Below, piece after piece: positions 43,834 through 51,309 of a stretch of DNA of 64,000 bases. The notes beneath the pieces were generated by a model that worked only from the letters and a program-made list of their open reading frames with translations, made no database searches and had not been told where the DNA came from. Numbering within the stretch: position 1 is the first letter of the stretch; every line of letters begins with the position of its first letter. This DNA comes from Bradyrhizobium sp. CCBAU 53338 (GTDB lineage: Bacteria; Pseudomonadota; Alphaproteobacteria; Rhizobiales; Xanthobacteraceae): assembly GCF_015291665.1 (NCBI RefSeq), contig NZ_CP030049.1, positions 62,001 through 126,000 on the forward strand, in the 5' to 3' direction. Made by a program: the position numbers and the translations under genes.

Positions 43834-44996
43834 ACGAGGTGAGCGAGTTCGACCTCACCGGCAATGGGTTTCTCGATGACCCCTATCCGACCTATCGTCG
43901 CCTGCGCTCCGAATGTCCGGTCTATCATTGCCCTACCACAAAGCTCTGGTTCGTGAGCCGCTATGCGGATATCGCCTATGCACTGAACAATCCCGTCCTG
44001 CTCTCGTCCTCCGCCGGGAACGCCCTCAGCGATTCTCCGCTGCGCGTGGGCAAGACGCTCGGCTCGATCGACCCGCCACGGCATGACGAGCTTCGCCGGA
44101 TCATCATGCGGGGACTGAGCCCGGCGCGTATCGAGCTGGTTCTGCCCTGGATCCGCGATACTCTCGCTAAGGGCCTGGAAGCGCTTGGCACCCGGCGCCG
44201 ATGCGACTTTGTCGCCGAAGTGAGCCGCCCGGTGCTGTTCGGCGCGCTAGGCAGGATGCTGGGGCTGGGACCCGATTCGGCGCAGCGCGCAGCCGAGCTG
44301 TCGGAGCGTTTATTTCGCGGGAATTCCGGCCCCGCGGGGCCTGCGCTCTCCGAGGAAGAACGCGCCAAGGTCATTGCGCTGCTGTCCGAGGAGTTGGAAC
44401 GCCGGCGTGTCGAACGTGGGGACGATCTCTTCTCGGTCCTGATCGCTGCTCAACAGGATGGAGCGCCCCTCACGGATACCGAGATCGTCGCAAACATGAT
44501 GACCGTGCTCCTGGCCGGCAATGCCTCCATCGGCCACTTTCTACCCAACCTGGTCCATGCGCTCTGGCGCCACCCCGAGCAGCGATCGCGCATCCTGGCC
44601 GATCAGAGCTTGGTCGAAGCTACCATCGAAGAGGGTGTGCGCTGGGATACCTCGACACAGTGTTTCGCGCGGATCACTTCCAGCCCGGTCGCCCTCAGCG
44701 AAACCGACATTCCAGCAGGCAGCCGGGTGGTGTTGCTTTACGGCTCCGCCAATCGCGATGAGAGCGCAATTACAAATGCCGAGACCTTCAATGTCGACCG
44801 GGGCAAGGTTCGCCATTTCGGCTTCGGTTCGGGGCCGCATATTTGCCTCGGCGCCCCCGCGACACGCGCCATGCTCCGCACCATTCTGCCGAAAGTGCTG
44901 AGCACTTTCGGGGACTTCGAGATTGACCTCGCCCGCGCAGTTCGTGTTCGTCACCTGATGGTGCGCGGCTTCAGGAGCTTGCCGCTCGCTTGGTAA
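43830..44996 (+). CDS. Cytochrome P450 (second of tandem pair)
   Basis: This 388-residue protein is a close paralog of the preceding P450. The haem loop is FGFGSGPHICLGAPATR, ExxR lies in EEGVRWDTSTQCF, and the I-helix is VLLAGNASIGHFLPNLVHAL, with the same AGNAS in place of AGxD/E-T. The GTG start overlaps the upstream TGA, so the two are translationally coupled. Retention of the unusual I-helix in both copies suggests a functional feature of this P450 lineage. The two may act on related substrates or form a heteromer; neither is known. Confidence 0.93.
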   Translation: MNEVSEFDLTGNGFLDDPYPTYRRLRSECPVYHCPTTKLWFVSRYADIAYALNNPVLLSSSAGNALSDSPLRVGKTLGSIDPPRHDELRRIIMRGLSPARIELVLPWIRDTLAKGLEALGTRRRCDFVAEVSRPVLFGALGRMLGLGPDSAQRAAELSERLFRGNSGPAGPALSEEERAKVIALLSEELERRRVERGDDLFSVLIAAQQDGAPLTDTEIVANMMTVLLAGNASIGHFLPNLVHALWRHPEQRSRILADQSLVEATIEEGVRWDTSTQCFARITSSPVALSETDIPAGSRVVLLYGSANRDESAITNAETFNVDRGKVRHFGFGSGPHICLGAPATRAMLRTILPKVLSTFGDFEIDLARAVRVRHLMVRGFRSLPLAW

Positions 44997-45726
44997 CGCG
45001 TTTTGCGTCTTTGTTTCGCGGAGCGAGCTTACGCCGGCGAGGTTGCTCTGCCGGCTCGCGGAAAAACAGCGCGCAGCAGGTGCGGATGTGCTCATCAACG
45101 AATTTCTTTGAAAAAGGCGAGTGGCCCATCACCTGCTGGACCTCGGCCGAAAGCATGAAGATACGCGTTACCGCACCGATGAACAGATACTGGAGATGAT
45201 AGGGATCGCCCTCGACGTAACGGTCTTGCTTTTGAGCCGCACGGATGAGCTTCGCGACGACGTTGAAATAGTTGCGGACCCGATCTTCGACTAGCCAGGT
45301 CAGCCGTTCGCTCTCGCGCTTTCCCTCGTGTGACATCAGCCAATGGAAGTTCGGATTGGCAGCGGCGAAGCGGATGAACTGCTCCTGGAGAACCCTGAGC
45401 TGTCCCACCTCGTCCTGCTTAGAGACGCCGGCAAGGTAGTCTTGGAAGTGCCGGCTGAAATTCACGCTCGTCGTTGATAGGACGGCGCGCCAAAGCCCGT
45501 CCTTGTTCTTGAAATGATAAGTCACGAGCGGATGCTGAACGCCGGCCTTGGCTGCAACCGTCCGTGTCGACGCTCCCTCAAAGCCACGCTCGGCGAATTC
45601 CTCGAAAGCGGCCTCCAGGATCCGTTCCCTTGTGTCGAGGGAACGCTGCTGGCGCCGGCGCTGATTCACGACCTCGTCGAGGGTTTCCTTGGTCAGATCC
45701 GTCGCCAAAACAGCTCCGCGTGGCAT
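44971..45726 (-). CDS. TetR-family regulator of the aromatic/P450 locus
   Basis: This 251-residue TetR protein has its HTH at about residues 30-78 (DTRERILEAAFEEFAERGFE, STRTVAAKAGVQHPLVTYHF). A long helical ligand domain follows, and the basic tail is PRRRKLAPRNKDAKRVTKRA. It overlaps the end of the second P450 gene by 26 nt, tail to tail. It is the only regulator inside 36-50 kb, so it is the best candidate to bind the four CCATATGG sites. That assignment is inference. Confidence 0.9.
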   Translation of the reverse strand: MPRGAVLATDLTKETLDEVVNQRRRQQRSLDTRERILEAAFEEFAERGFEGASTRTVAAKAGVQHPLVTYHFKNKDGLWRAVLSTTSVNFSRHFQDYLAGVSKQDEVGQLRVLQEQFIRFAAANPNFHWLMSHEGKRESERLTWLVEDRVRNYFNVVAKLIRAAQKQDRYVEGDPYHLQYLFIGAVTRIFMLSAEVQQVMGHSPFSKKFVDEHIRTCCALFFREPAEQPRRRKLAPRNKDAKRVTKRAASS

Positions 45727-45880
45727 GCCATGTCCGCACGAAGCCTATCCGCCGGAGCGACCGGTTTGTCAACACCGCGCCCGACGCGCACAAGCGGAAC
45801 ACACAGACCGGAGCGACACAGGCGTGAACTCCGCCGGCAAGTCGCCTCGCCGGCGGCAGTCGCTCGCTGTGCCGGGAAAT

Positions 45881-46873
45881 TTAGGACCAGACGGCGAAGC
45901 CGATACCCGTGCCTGTACCGGCCGGGGTCCTATAGCCTGGATAGTATTCCGTCCAGTCGTTGTCGAGATGCTCGGACATGCCCGCGACCATCACCCAATT
46001 CAGGAGTTCCGAAGAGCCGGAGTTCAACTCTCCCCTGGTCAGCGACTTGAGGACGGACACGTCCTTGCGCTTGATCGCATCGAGCACCTTGCGATCGAGC
46101 TTCTCGTCCACGACAAAATGGCTCAGGCCGCCGCTGGCCACCACGGCCACTCGGGCATCCAACTTCGACCGTGAAATGAGGCTCGCGATCGCCTGTCCGA
46201 CGCCATAGGCGCGTCGTGCCGTCGGGGCATTGGGCGGAAAGTAGGTGTTCAGCAGGACCGGCAGAACCGGAATGGACTTTCCCTTGAACAGCCGCTCGAT
46301 GATGAAGCCGTAGGCATGGCCGAATCCGGCCTTGTGCGGGTCATCCACCTTCGCTGCTGCTCCGATGTCCACGTCGTTCTCGATCAGACCATGGATCAGC
46401 TCGCGGGCGAGCTCTGGACAGCCCGGAAACGTATGGACTGCATCCATGGCATATCCCTTCATGACCGTGCCGATCCAATTCGGCGTCTGCGGCGTGAGAT
46501 GGCGCTCATGCGTCAGGATCTCCTCTCCATAGAAGATGGAGATTGCGGGCATGTTGGATAGGCTGAACAATTCGGCCTGATCGTCCCCCACGATCAGCAC
46601 GACGTCGGGTGCAACCTGCGCCAGGCGGTCGGCCATGTAATCCAGAGCCTTCTGCGATGCGGCCTCGATCTCCAGGAACTTCGCCTCGGTCGCCAGCGCC
46701 GCATAAGGAGCGCCGTTTTCGCGGGCGAGCTCGTCGTAGGACACATAGCGGCCATCGGAGAGATTGAGAGCTTTGTTCTTGAGATCGTCAGCCGCGCGCT
46801 CGCTCCAACGCTTTCCCTCCAGCGCGAGCATGGGGGTGTGCGACGCGGCGAGGCCGAGAACGATTTTCGCCAT
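45881..46873 (-). CDS. Class III extradiol ring-cleavage dioxygenase (LigB-type)
   Basis: This 330-residue single-subunit LigB-fold enzyme has an N-terminal metal His in LGLAASHTPML. VVLIVGDDQAELFS follows, a conserved His is in VVASGGLSHFV, and the Glu ligand region is GSSELLNWVMVAG, matching LigB family positions. Such enzymes cleave catecholic rings next to a hydroxyl using Fe(II). No LigA-like small subunit is encoded here. I chose the ATG at 46873, with GAGAGGAAATG upstream. It is divergent from the LigJ-like gene and has its own operator at 46900. Gallate, protocatechuate or a related catechol are candidates. Confidence 0.9.
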   Translation of the reverse strand: MAKIVLGLAASHTPMLALEGKRWSERAADDLKNKALNLSDGRYVSYDELARENGAPYAALATEAKFLEIEAASQKALDYMADRLAQVAPDVVLIVGDDQAELFSLSNMPAISIFYGEEILTHERHLTPQTPNWIGTVMKGYAMDAVHTFPGCPELARELIHGLIENDVDIGAAAKVDDPHKAGFGHAYGFIIERLFKGKSIPVLPVLLNTYFPPNAPTARRAYGVGQAIASLISRSKLDARVAVVASGGLSHFVVDEKLDRKVLDAIKRKDVSVLKSLTRGELNSGSSELLNWVMVAGMSEHLDNDWTEYYPGYRTPAGTGTGIGFAVWS

Positions 46874-46899
46874 TGGACATTTCCTCTCTTTTAATTTTA

Positions 46900-46907
46900 C
46901 CAGATGG
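46900..46907. promoter_or_regulatory. CCAGATGG operator before the dioxygenase
   Basis: Read on the minus strand, TAGTCCATCTGGTAAAATTA lies 27 nt upstream of the dioxygenase start. It matches the CCATATGG family with one change in the core and conserved AT-rich flanks. Confidence 0.55.
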
Positions 46908-46988
46908 ACTATATTGCTACGAGCGATCGCGAATGGCAATCGCCTCGACGCAATTCCCAGGGCTTGCGACGGTCGCTTTTTAATTATA

Positions 46989-46996
46989 CCATGTGG
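46989..46996. promoter_or_regulatory. CCATGTGG operator before the LigJ-like gene
   Basis: TATACCATGTGGAAGATTTA lies 53 nt before the hydratase start. Its flank GAAGATTTAGTGG parallels GTAGATTTAGCG at the P450 operator. Confidence 0.55.
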
Positions 46997-47048
46997 AAGA
47001 TTTAGTGGTCGCAAGACCCGCGCTATCCATCCAGGGAGAAATGTCCGC

Positions 47049-48047
47049 ATGATCATCGACGCCCACGCGCATCTCGTCGCGCCGCCGAGCTTCTACGCCC
47101 ATCGCGGAAATCTCCAGGTCGCGCGCGGCCAATACGGCATCTATCACGCCAAGATCCCGGATGCAGAGCTTGAGAAATCAGCAGCCCAGAACGTGCAGAT
47201 CATGGACGGCGTCGGCACCGACATCCAGGTTCTCTCACCCCGGCCTTTCATGATGCTGCATGGCGAGAACCGCTGGGACGACATCGTCAGCTGGGCGCAG
47301 GACAACAACGACATGATCGCACGCACGATCAAGTTGCACCCCAAGCGCTTCCGCGGCGTGGGCGGCCTGCCTCAAGCGACGGGCGTGCCGGTTGAAAAGA
47401 TGTTCGACGAGATCAAGCGGTGCATCAACGATCTCGGCTTTCTGGGCGTGTTGATCAATCCCGATCCTTCGGAGGGGGCCGGCAAGTCGCCGCCGATGGG
47501 CGATTCCTATTGGTATCCCCTATACGAATTCCTCTGCGAGCACGATATCCCTGGTCACATCCACAGCTGCGCCTGCTGCGGCCGCGAAACGTATGACGAG
47601 CACTTCATCACGGAAGAGAGCCTTGCCATCACCTCGATCTCCCGGTCCGACGTGTTCAAGCGCTTTCCCAGCTTGAAGCTGCTGATCAGCCATGGCGGCG
47701 GCTCCGTGCCGTATCAAGTCGGTCGCTGGCGCTCGAATCGCCAAATGTTCGCCGCCGCCTCGGGGGCGAAGGCCGAGACTTTCGACGAGACGCTCAAGCG
47801 CTTCTGGTTCGATACGGTACTGCACTACAAGAAATCGCTGGAGCTGCTGTTCGACGTGGTCGGCGCCGATCGGTGCGTCTTCGGCACCGAGCGGCCGGGC
47901 AGCGGCGGCGGCATCGATCCAAATTCGGGCAAGCCCTATGACGACATCAGGCCGGTAATCGAATCGATCACCGAGATCAGCGAAGCTGACAAGAAGGGCA
48001 TTTTCGAAGGCAACGCGCGCCGTCTGTTCGCGCGGCTTGACGTCTGA
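47049..48047 (+). CDS. Amidohydrolase-family hydratase, 4-oxalomesaconate hydratase (LigJ)-like
   Basis: This 332-residue metal-dependent amidohydrolase-fold enzyme has metal ligands MIIDAHAHLV, PGHIHSCACCGRE and LLISHGGGSVPYQVGRWRS. VFGTERPGSGGGIDPNSGKP and YDDIRPVI near the end follow the LigJ pattern (GTE-PG rather than the decarboxylase GSD). LigJ hydrates 4-oxalomesaconate to 4-carboxy-4-hydroxy-2-oxoadipate. I chose the ATG at 47049, preceded by GGGAGAAATGTCC; the longer open frame runs through the operator. It leads an operon with RidA and two RraA-type aldolases. Confidence 0.88.
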   Translation: MIIDAHAHLVAPPSFYAHRGNLQVARGQYGIYHAKIPDAELEKSAAQNVQIMDGVGTDIQVLSPRPFMMLHGENRWDDIVSWAQDNNDMIARTIKLHPKRFRGVGGLPQATGVPVEKMFDEIKRCINDLGFLGVLINPDPSEGAGKSPPMGDSYWYPLYEFLCEHDIPGHIHSCACCGRETYDEHFITEESLAITSISRSDVFKRFPSLKLLISHGGGSVPYQVGRWRSNRQMFAAASGAKAETFDETLKRFWFDTVLHYKKSLELLFDVVGADRCVFGTERPGSGGGIDPNSGKPYDDIRPVIESITEISEADKKGIFEGNARRLFARLDV

Positions 48048-48067
48048 CCGGTTGGGGAGGAGCAGCA

Positions 48068-48457
48068 ATGACTGCACGCCGCAGCATCGAAATCGAAGGC
48101 TTCAGCCATGGCGCTCAGCCGATACCCGCAGCGTCTCGCGTCGGCAATATCGTCATGACCGGCGGTGTCTATGGGTTGGATCTCGCGGCAGGAAAGATTC
48201 CTGACGAGGTCGAGAAACAGGTTGAACTGATGTTCGACAATCTCAAGCGCATCATGGCGGCAGCCGGAGGTGCGATGGATCGCATCGTCAAGATGACGGT
48301 TTACGTCAAGGTTCCGGAAGCCCGACCGGCCGTCAACAAGCATTGGCTGGAAGCGTTCCCCGATGCAGCTTCGCGACCTGCACGGCATACATTCCAGAAC
48401 GATCATCTGCCGGCCAACATGCTGGTCCAATGCGATGCCATGGCGGTTCTCGAGTGA
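48068..48457 (+). CDS. RidA (YjgF/YER057c/UK114) family protein
   Basis: This 129-residue RidA-fold protein has IVMTGGVYGLDLAAG, VELMFDNLKRIMAAAGGAMD and RIVKMTVYVKVPEARPAVNK. The classical RidA Arg of the C-terminal RVxxEAxA is absent; the end reads LVQCDAMAVLE. It may hydrolyse enamine/imine intermediates or catalyse tautomerisation of the ring-cleavage product. It starts 20 nt after the hydratase with GGGGAGGAGCAGCA upstream. It overlaps the next gene by 4 nt. Confidence 0.87.
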   Translation: MTARRSIEIEGFSHGAQPIPAASRVGNIVMTGGVYGLDLAAGKIPDEVEKQVELMFDNLKRIMAAAGGAMDRIVKMTVYVKVPEARPAVNKHWLEAFPDAASRPARHTFQNDHLPANMLVQCDAMAVLE

Positions 48458-49121
48458 CCACCTCAACGACATCTGACATTGTCGCCAGACTGATGGAACT
48501 CGACACCTGCGCGGTGTCCGACGCGCTCGACAAGCTCAACTTGCCGGGCGCTGTCATCGGAGTCTCGGCCCTCACCGGCCCGACGCGAGTCGCCGGACGA
48601 GCCGTTACGACGAAGCTCGGCGCACCTCTGCCGAACCTCCCGAAACGCCACCTCGGCGCGGGAGCGGTGATGGCGGCAGAACGTGGCGACATCATCGTCG
48701 TCGAGCATCGCGGACGGACCGATGTGTCTGGCTGGGGCGGCCTGCTCAGCCTCGGCGCCGTCAAGAAGGGCGTTTCCGCTATTCTGATTGACGGCGCCTG
48801 CCGAGACCTTGATGAAAGTCGCGCGCTCGGGCTTCCGGTCTTTGCGCGCGCAGCCGTACCCGTGACCGCTCGCGGCCGGATCGCGGAGCATTCGTTCCAG
48901 GAGCCGATCACGTTCGGCAACGTCGCCGTCAAGCCGGGAGACTATGTCCTAGCCGATGGCAGCGGCGTGGTGTTCGTCGACCAACTCCGCGCCGAGGAGA
49001 TCATCGCTACGGAGCCGAGGACATTTTTGGGCGCGAGCGGGCGATGGCGGCAGCCATCGATCGCGGCGAAGCGATCGGCAACGTCATGGCCGGGAACTAC
49101 GAAGATATGCTGAAAGGGTAG
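48454..49121 (+). pseudogene. RraA/LigK-type aldolase with C-terminal frameshift
   Basis: Starting at a GTG that overlaps the RidA stop, the frame encodes a class II pyruvate aldolase-like protein: DTCAVSDALDKLNLPG, VSGWGGLLSLGAVKKG and AILIDGACRDLDE (catalytic DGxxRD). Near 49011-49017 the frame slips. As written it ends at 49113 with an unrelated 30-residue tail. One frame over, the natural C-terminus reads EDIFGRERAMAAAIDRGEAI and GNVMAGNYEDMLKG, stopping at 49121. The core and active site are intact, so partial function is possible. The indel is +2 or -1. Probable role: cleavage of 4-carboxy-4-hydroxy-2-oxoadipate to pyruvate and oxaloacetate. Confidence 0.83.
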
Positions 49122-49129
49122 CGCAGCAA

Positions 49130-49795
49130 ATGACACAGGACGCGGCTGAAAACCTCAAGACATTCGGGGTGACGACCCTGTCAGATGCACTGGATCGACT
49201 GGGCATCGAGGGGCAGTGTCTCGGGATCATGCCGTTTGCGCGCTCGATGCGTCTTGCCGGCCCGGCCTTTACGATCCGAATGCTACCGACCGGCCAGAGC
49301 GGCGGTTCGGTCGGCGACTATATCGATGATGTGCAGCCCGGCCAGATCGTCGTCATCGACAATGACGGTCGCATGGACGCCACGGTCTGGGGCGACATTC
49401 TGACCCTGGTCGCCGACCGCCGCGGCATCGGCGGCACCGTCATTGACGGCGTCTGCCGCGATATCGACCGCAGCATCGAACTCGACTATCCGATCTATGC
49501 CCGGGCCAACACGATGCGGACTGGCAAGGATCGCGTCACTGCCGACGCCTACAATGTGACCGTGCAAATTGCCGGTATCCGCATCGCGCCTGGCGATTGG
49601 CTGGTCGGGGATGGCGACGGCGTGATCTGCATCCCGGCGAGCCGCGTCCAAGAGGTGATCGAAGTCGCCGGACAGATCGCAGCCGCAGAGGAGAAGATCC
49701 GCGAAGCCGTGCTGCGCGGCGATCGCCTCGACGAGACACGGAAGAAGTTGCGCTACCATGCGCTGCAAACGCGCGAGAGCGGCGCCAAGGCTTGA
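49130..49795 (+). CDS. RraA/LigK-type aldolase-like protein (second copy)
   Basis: This 221-residue RraA-fold protein has FGVTTLSDALDRLGIEGQCL, the DNDGRMDATVWGDILTLVAD segment, GTVIDGVCRDIDRSI (catalytic DGxxRD) and IAPGDWLVGDGDGVICIP, with a helical tail AAAEEKIREAVLRG. The ATG is 9 nt after the natural end of the previous aldolase. Two different RraA copies in one operon may act in successive steps, for example aldol cleavage and oxaloacetate decarboxylation, or one may back up the frameshifted copy. Confidence 0.87.
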   Translation: MTQDAAENLKTFGVTTLSDALDRLGIEGQCLGIMPFARSMRLAGPAFTIRMLPTGQSGGSVGDYIDDVQPGQIVVIDNDGRMDATVWGDILTLVADRRGIGGTVIDGVCRDIDRSIELDYPIYARANTMRTGKDRVTADAYNVTVQIAGIRIAPGDWLVGDGDGVICIPASRVQEVIEVAGQIAAAEEKIREAVLRGDRLDETRKKLRYHALQTRESGAKA

Positions 49796-50108
49796 ATTTA
49801 GAGACGCGTCTGCTCGGCAGACGATGGCTCGGCTTTGCGATTCACGCAGTTTCTGGCTTCAAGGAAGCTGCAGGCGGTCTAGAGGCCTGCCAATAGTGGA
49901 AATTAGCCCATGCATGTTGCGCATACCGGTCGTGGCAGCGGGCCTGCGCCGGGCGCGTGCCGGCAGGCGACTCGACAGGAGAGCGTCAATGCCTATTTCT
50001 GGCTCCGAATTTAACCTCCTGTTAGTAACGCTGTTAAGTCCCCAAGCATTTTAAGATGACGACCAGTCGATCCCTCCTAGGCTTTCAAAAAGTCACGGAG
50101 CGCGATTG
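49796..50108. other. Intergenic, no gene seen
   Basis: About 310 nt between the aromatic operon and the diguanylate cyclase. No gene, RNA or convincing terminator was recognised. The stretch near 50000-50060 is AT-richer and may hold the cyclase promoter. Confidence 0.4.
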
Positions 50109-50903
50109 ATGAATGATCCCTTAATGACGTTGGGAGATGTGTACCGTCGGACGGTTCGCGACGTTGCGATCGGGCTTGTCTTAACTGTTCCGCTGGTTTG
50201 GCTAGCATACGCCTATCTGTTCGGACCGGAGGGCAACGTGAGCAGCCTTTATGCGACAGGTTGCGTCGCTCTGCTTGGTACGCTCGCCTCCATTGGAATT
50301 GGAGGCGCCATGAGCCTGCGCAGCAACCTGCTGCAGCAAAAGTTGATCGCGACCCAGGCCGAGCTCCTAAGACTTTCGAGAGTTGACCAACTCACCGGTC
50401 TCTTGAATCGAAGAGGATTTAACGAGGTTGCAGCCAAGGCTCTCGCAGAGGCATACGATCGTCACCTTCCCGCTATAGGCTTGATGATGGATATCGATCG
50501 GTTCAAGGGCATAAATGATCAATACGGTCATGATTTCGGTGATGCGGTGCTGGTTGAAATCGGGGACGTGCTCAAGTCGTTCGCGAAGGAGCATAGCCTC
50601 GTGATTGGCAGGCATGGAGGCGAAGAATTCGCGGCGCTGCTGTTGGGCGTATCTCCGAGCGATGCAGTTTTACTCGCTGAGCAGTTGCGGCAGGCTTGCG
50701 GGCAGAGAGAAGTTGCCCGAAATGGTGCCTTGACCAAGGTCACGGTTAGCATTGGGCTGGCGGTTTCCAAGGGAAGCGAGGGATTGTCGAAAGTACTTGG
50801 CCTTGCAGACGAAGCTTTGTATCGCGCCAAGCGTGCAGGGCGAGATCAGGTTTCGGTGCGCTATAGCGATACCATTGGCGTTTCCGCTTTGGGCTTCACC
50901 TAA
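50109..50903 (+). CDS. Membrane-anchored diguanylate cyclase (GGDEF)
   Basis: This 264-residue protein has two N-terminal TM segments (VAIGLVLTVPLVWLAYAYLF and LYATGCVALLGTLASIGIGG). A short helical linker (LQQKLIATQAELLRLSRVD) leads to a GGDEF domain at about residues 93-255. The domain includes LTGLLNRRGF, MMDIDRFKGINDQYGHDFGD and the active-site RHGGEEF. The catalytic motif is GGEEF, expected to make c-di-GMP from GTP. No RxxD product-inhibition site precedes it. The ATG at 50109 is preferred to the TTG one codon earlier. It appears to be a single-gene unit. Confidence 0.92.
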   Translation: MNDPLMTLGDVYRRTVRDVAIGLVLTVPLVWLAYAYLFGPEGNVSSLYATGCVALLGTLASIGIGGAMSLRSNLLQQKLIATQAELLRLSRVDQLTGLLNRRGFNEVAAKALAEAYDRHLPAIGLMMDIDRFKGINDQYGHDFGDAVLVEIGDVLKSFAKEHSLVIGRHGGEEFAALLLGVSPSDAVLLAEQLRQACGQREVARNGALTKVTVSIGLAVSKGSEGLSKVLGLADEALYRAKRAGRDQVSVRYSDTIGVSALGFT

Positions 50904-50993
50904 TCGTAGCAACCGCACTCTTTCTCCACGCGCGCGCAGCAGCCTCACTTGGCGCGAACTCCGAGACTCTAACTGCTGCTGGATGAAAATTCA

Positions 50994-51170
50994 GTGGCAG
51001 GTCAAGCCGCCGCGAGCGAGCGCTTCCTGCTATTGCTCAAAGCTAAGATCGGGATGGCCAAGGCTTTGGCCAATCTACCCAAAAAAGATTTGCGTGTGTC
51101 GAAGACAGACGTTGATCGAGCTTTACGAGTCCGGATCAACTCGATAGCCTTCGAACAGATCTTGCCTTGA
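50994..51170 (+). CDS. Small hypothetical protein or gene remnant
   Basis: A GTG-initiated frame encodes 58 residues (VAGQAAASERFLLLLKAKIG, then MAKALANLPKKDLRVSKTDV and DRALRVRINSIAFEQILP). It is charged and helix-like, with coding-like composition. It ends 12 nt before the perfect hairpin at 51183-51211. No ribosome site is clear and the frame stays open a little upstream, so it may be the tail of a lost gene. No family recognised. The remainder of 50904-51309 shows nothing else. Confidence 0.3.
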   Translation: MAGQAAASERFLLLLKAKIGMAKALANLPKKDLRVSKTDVDRALRVRINSIAFEQILP

Positions 51171-51182
51171 TCCGAAAAGAGA

Positions 51183-51211
51183 GGCCGTACTCTTGGTAGT
51201 AGAGTACGGCC
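51183..51211. terminator. Perfect 10-bp hairpin, probable terminator
   Basis: GGCCGTACTC (51183-51192) and GAGTACGGCC (51202-51211) form a perfect stem with a 9-nt loop. On the minus strand it is followed by TCTCTTTTC, about 100 nt past the aldehyde dehydrogenase stop. It could also end the small plus-strand frame. Confidence 0.55.
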
Positions 51212-51309
51212 AAGTGGGAGGGAGCTTGGTGAACACTCCGCCGGGAACTTAGAGAAACAATCAGCGCCACGGGCGCATTGGTCATTCAGTCAGTGATCGA
51301 GTGTCGAGT

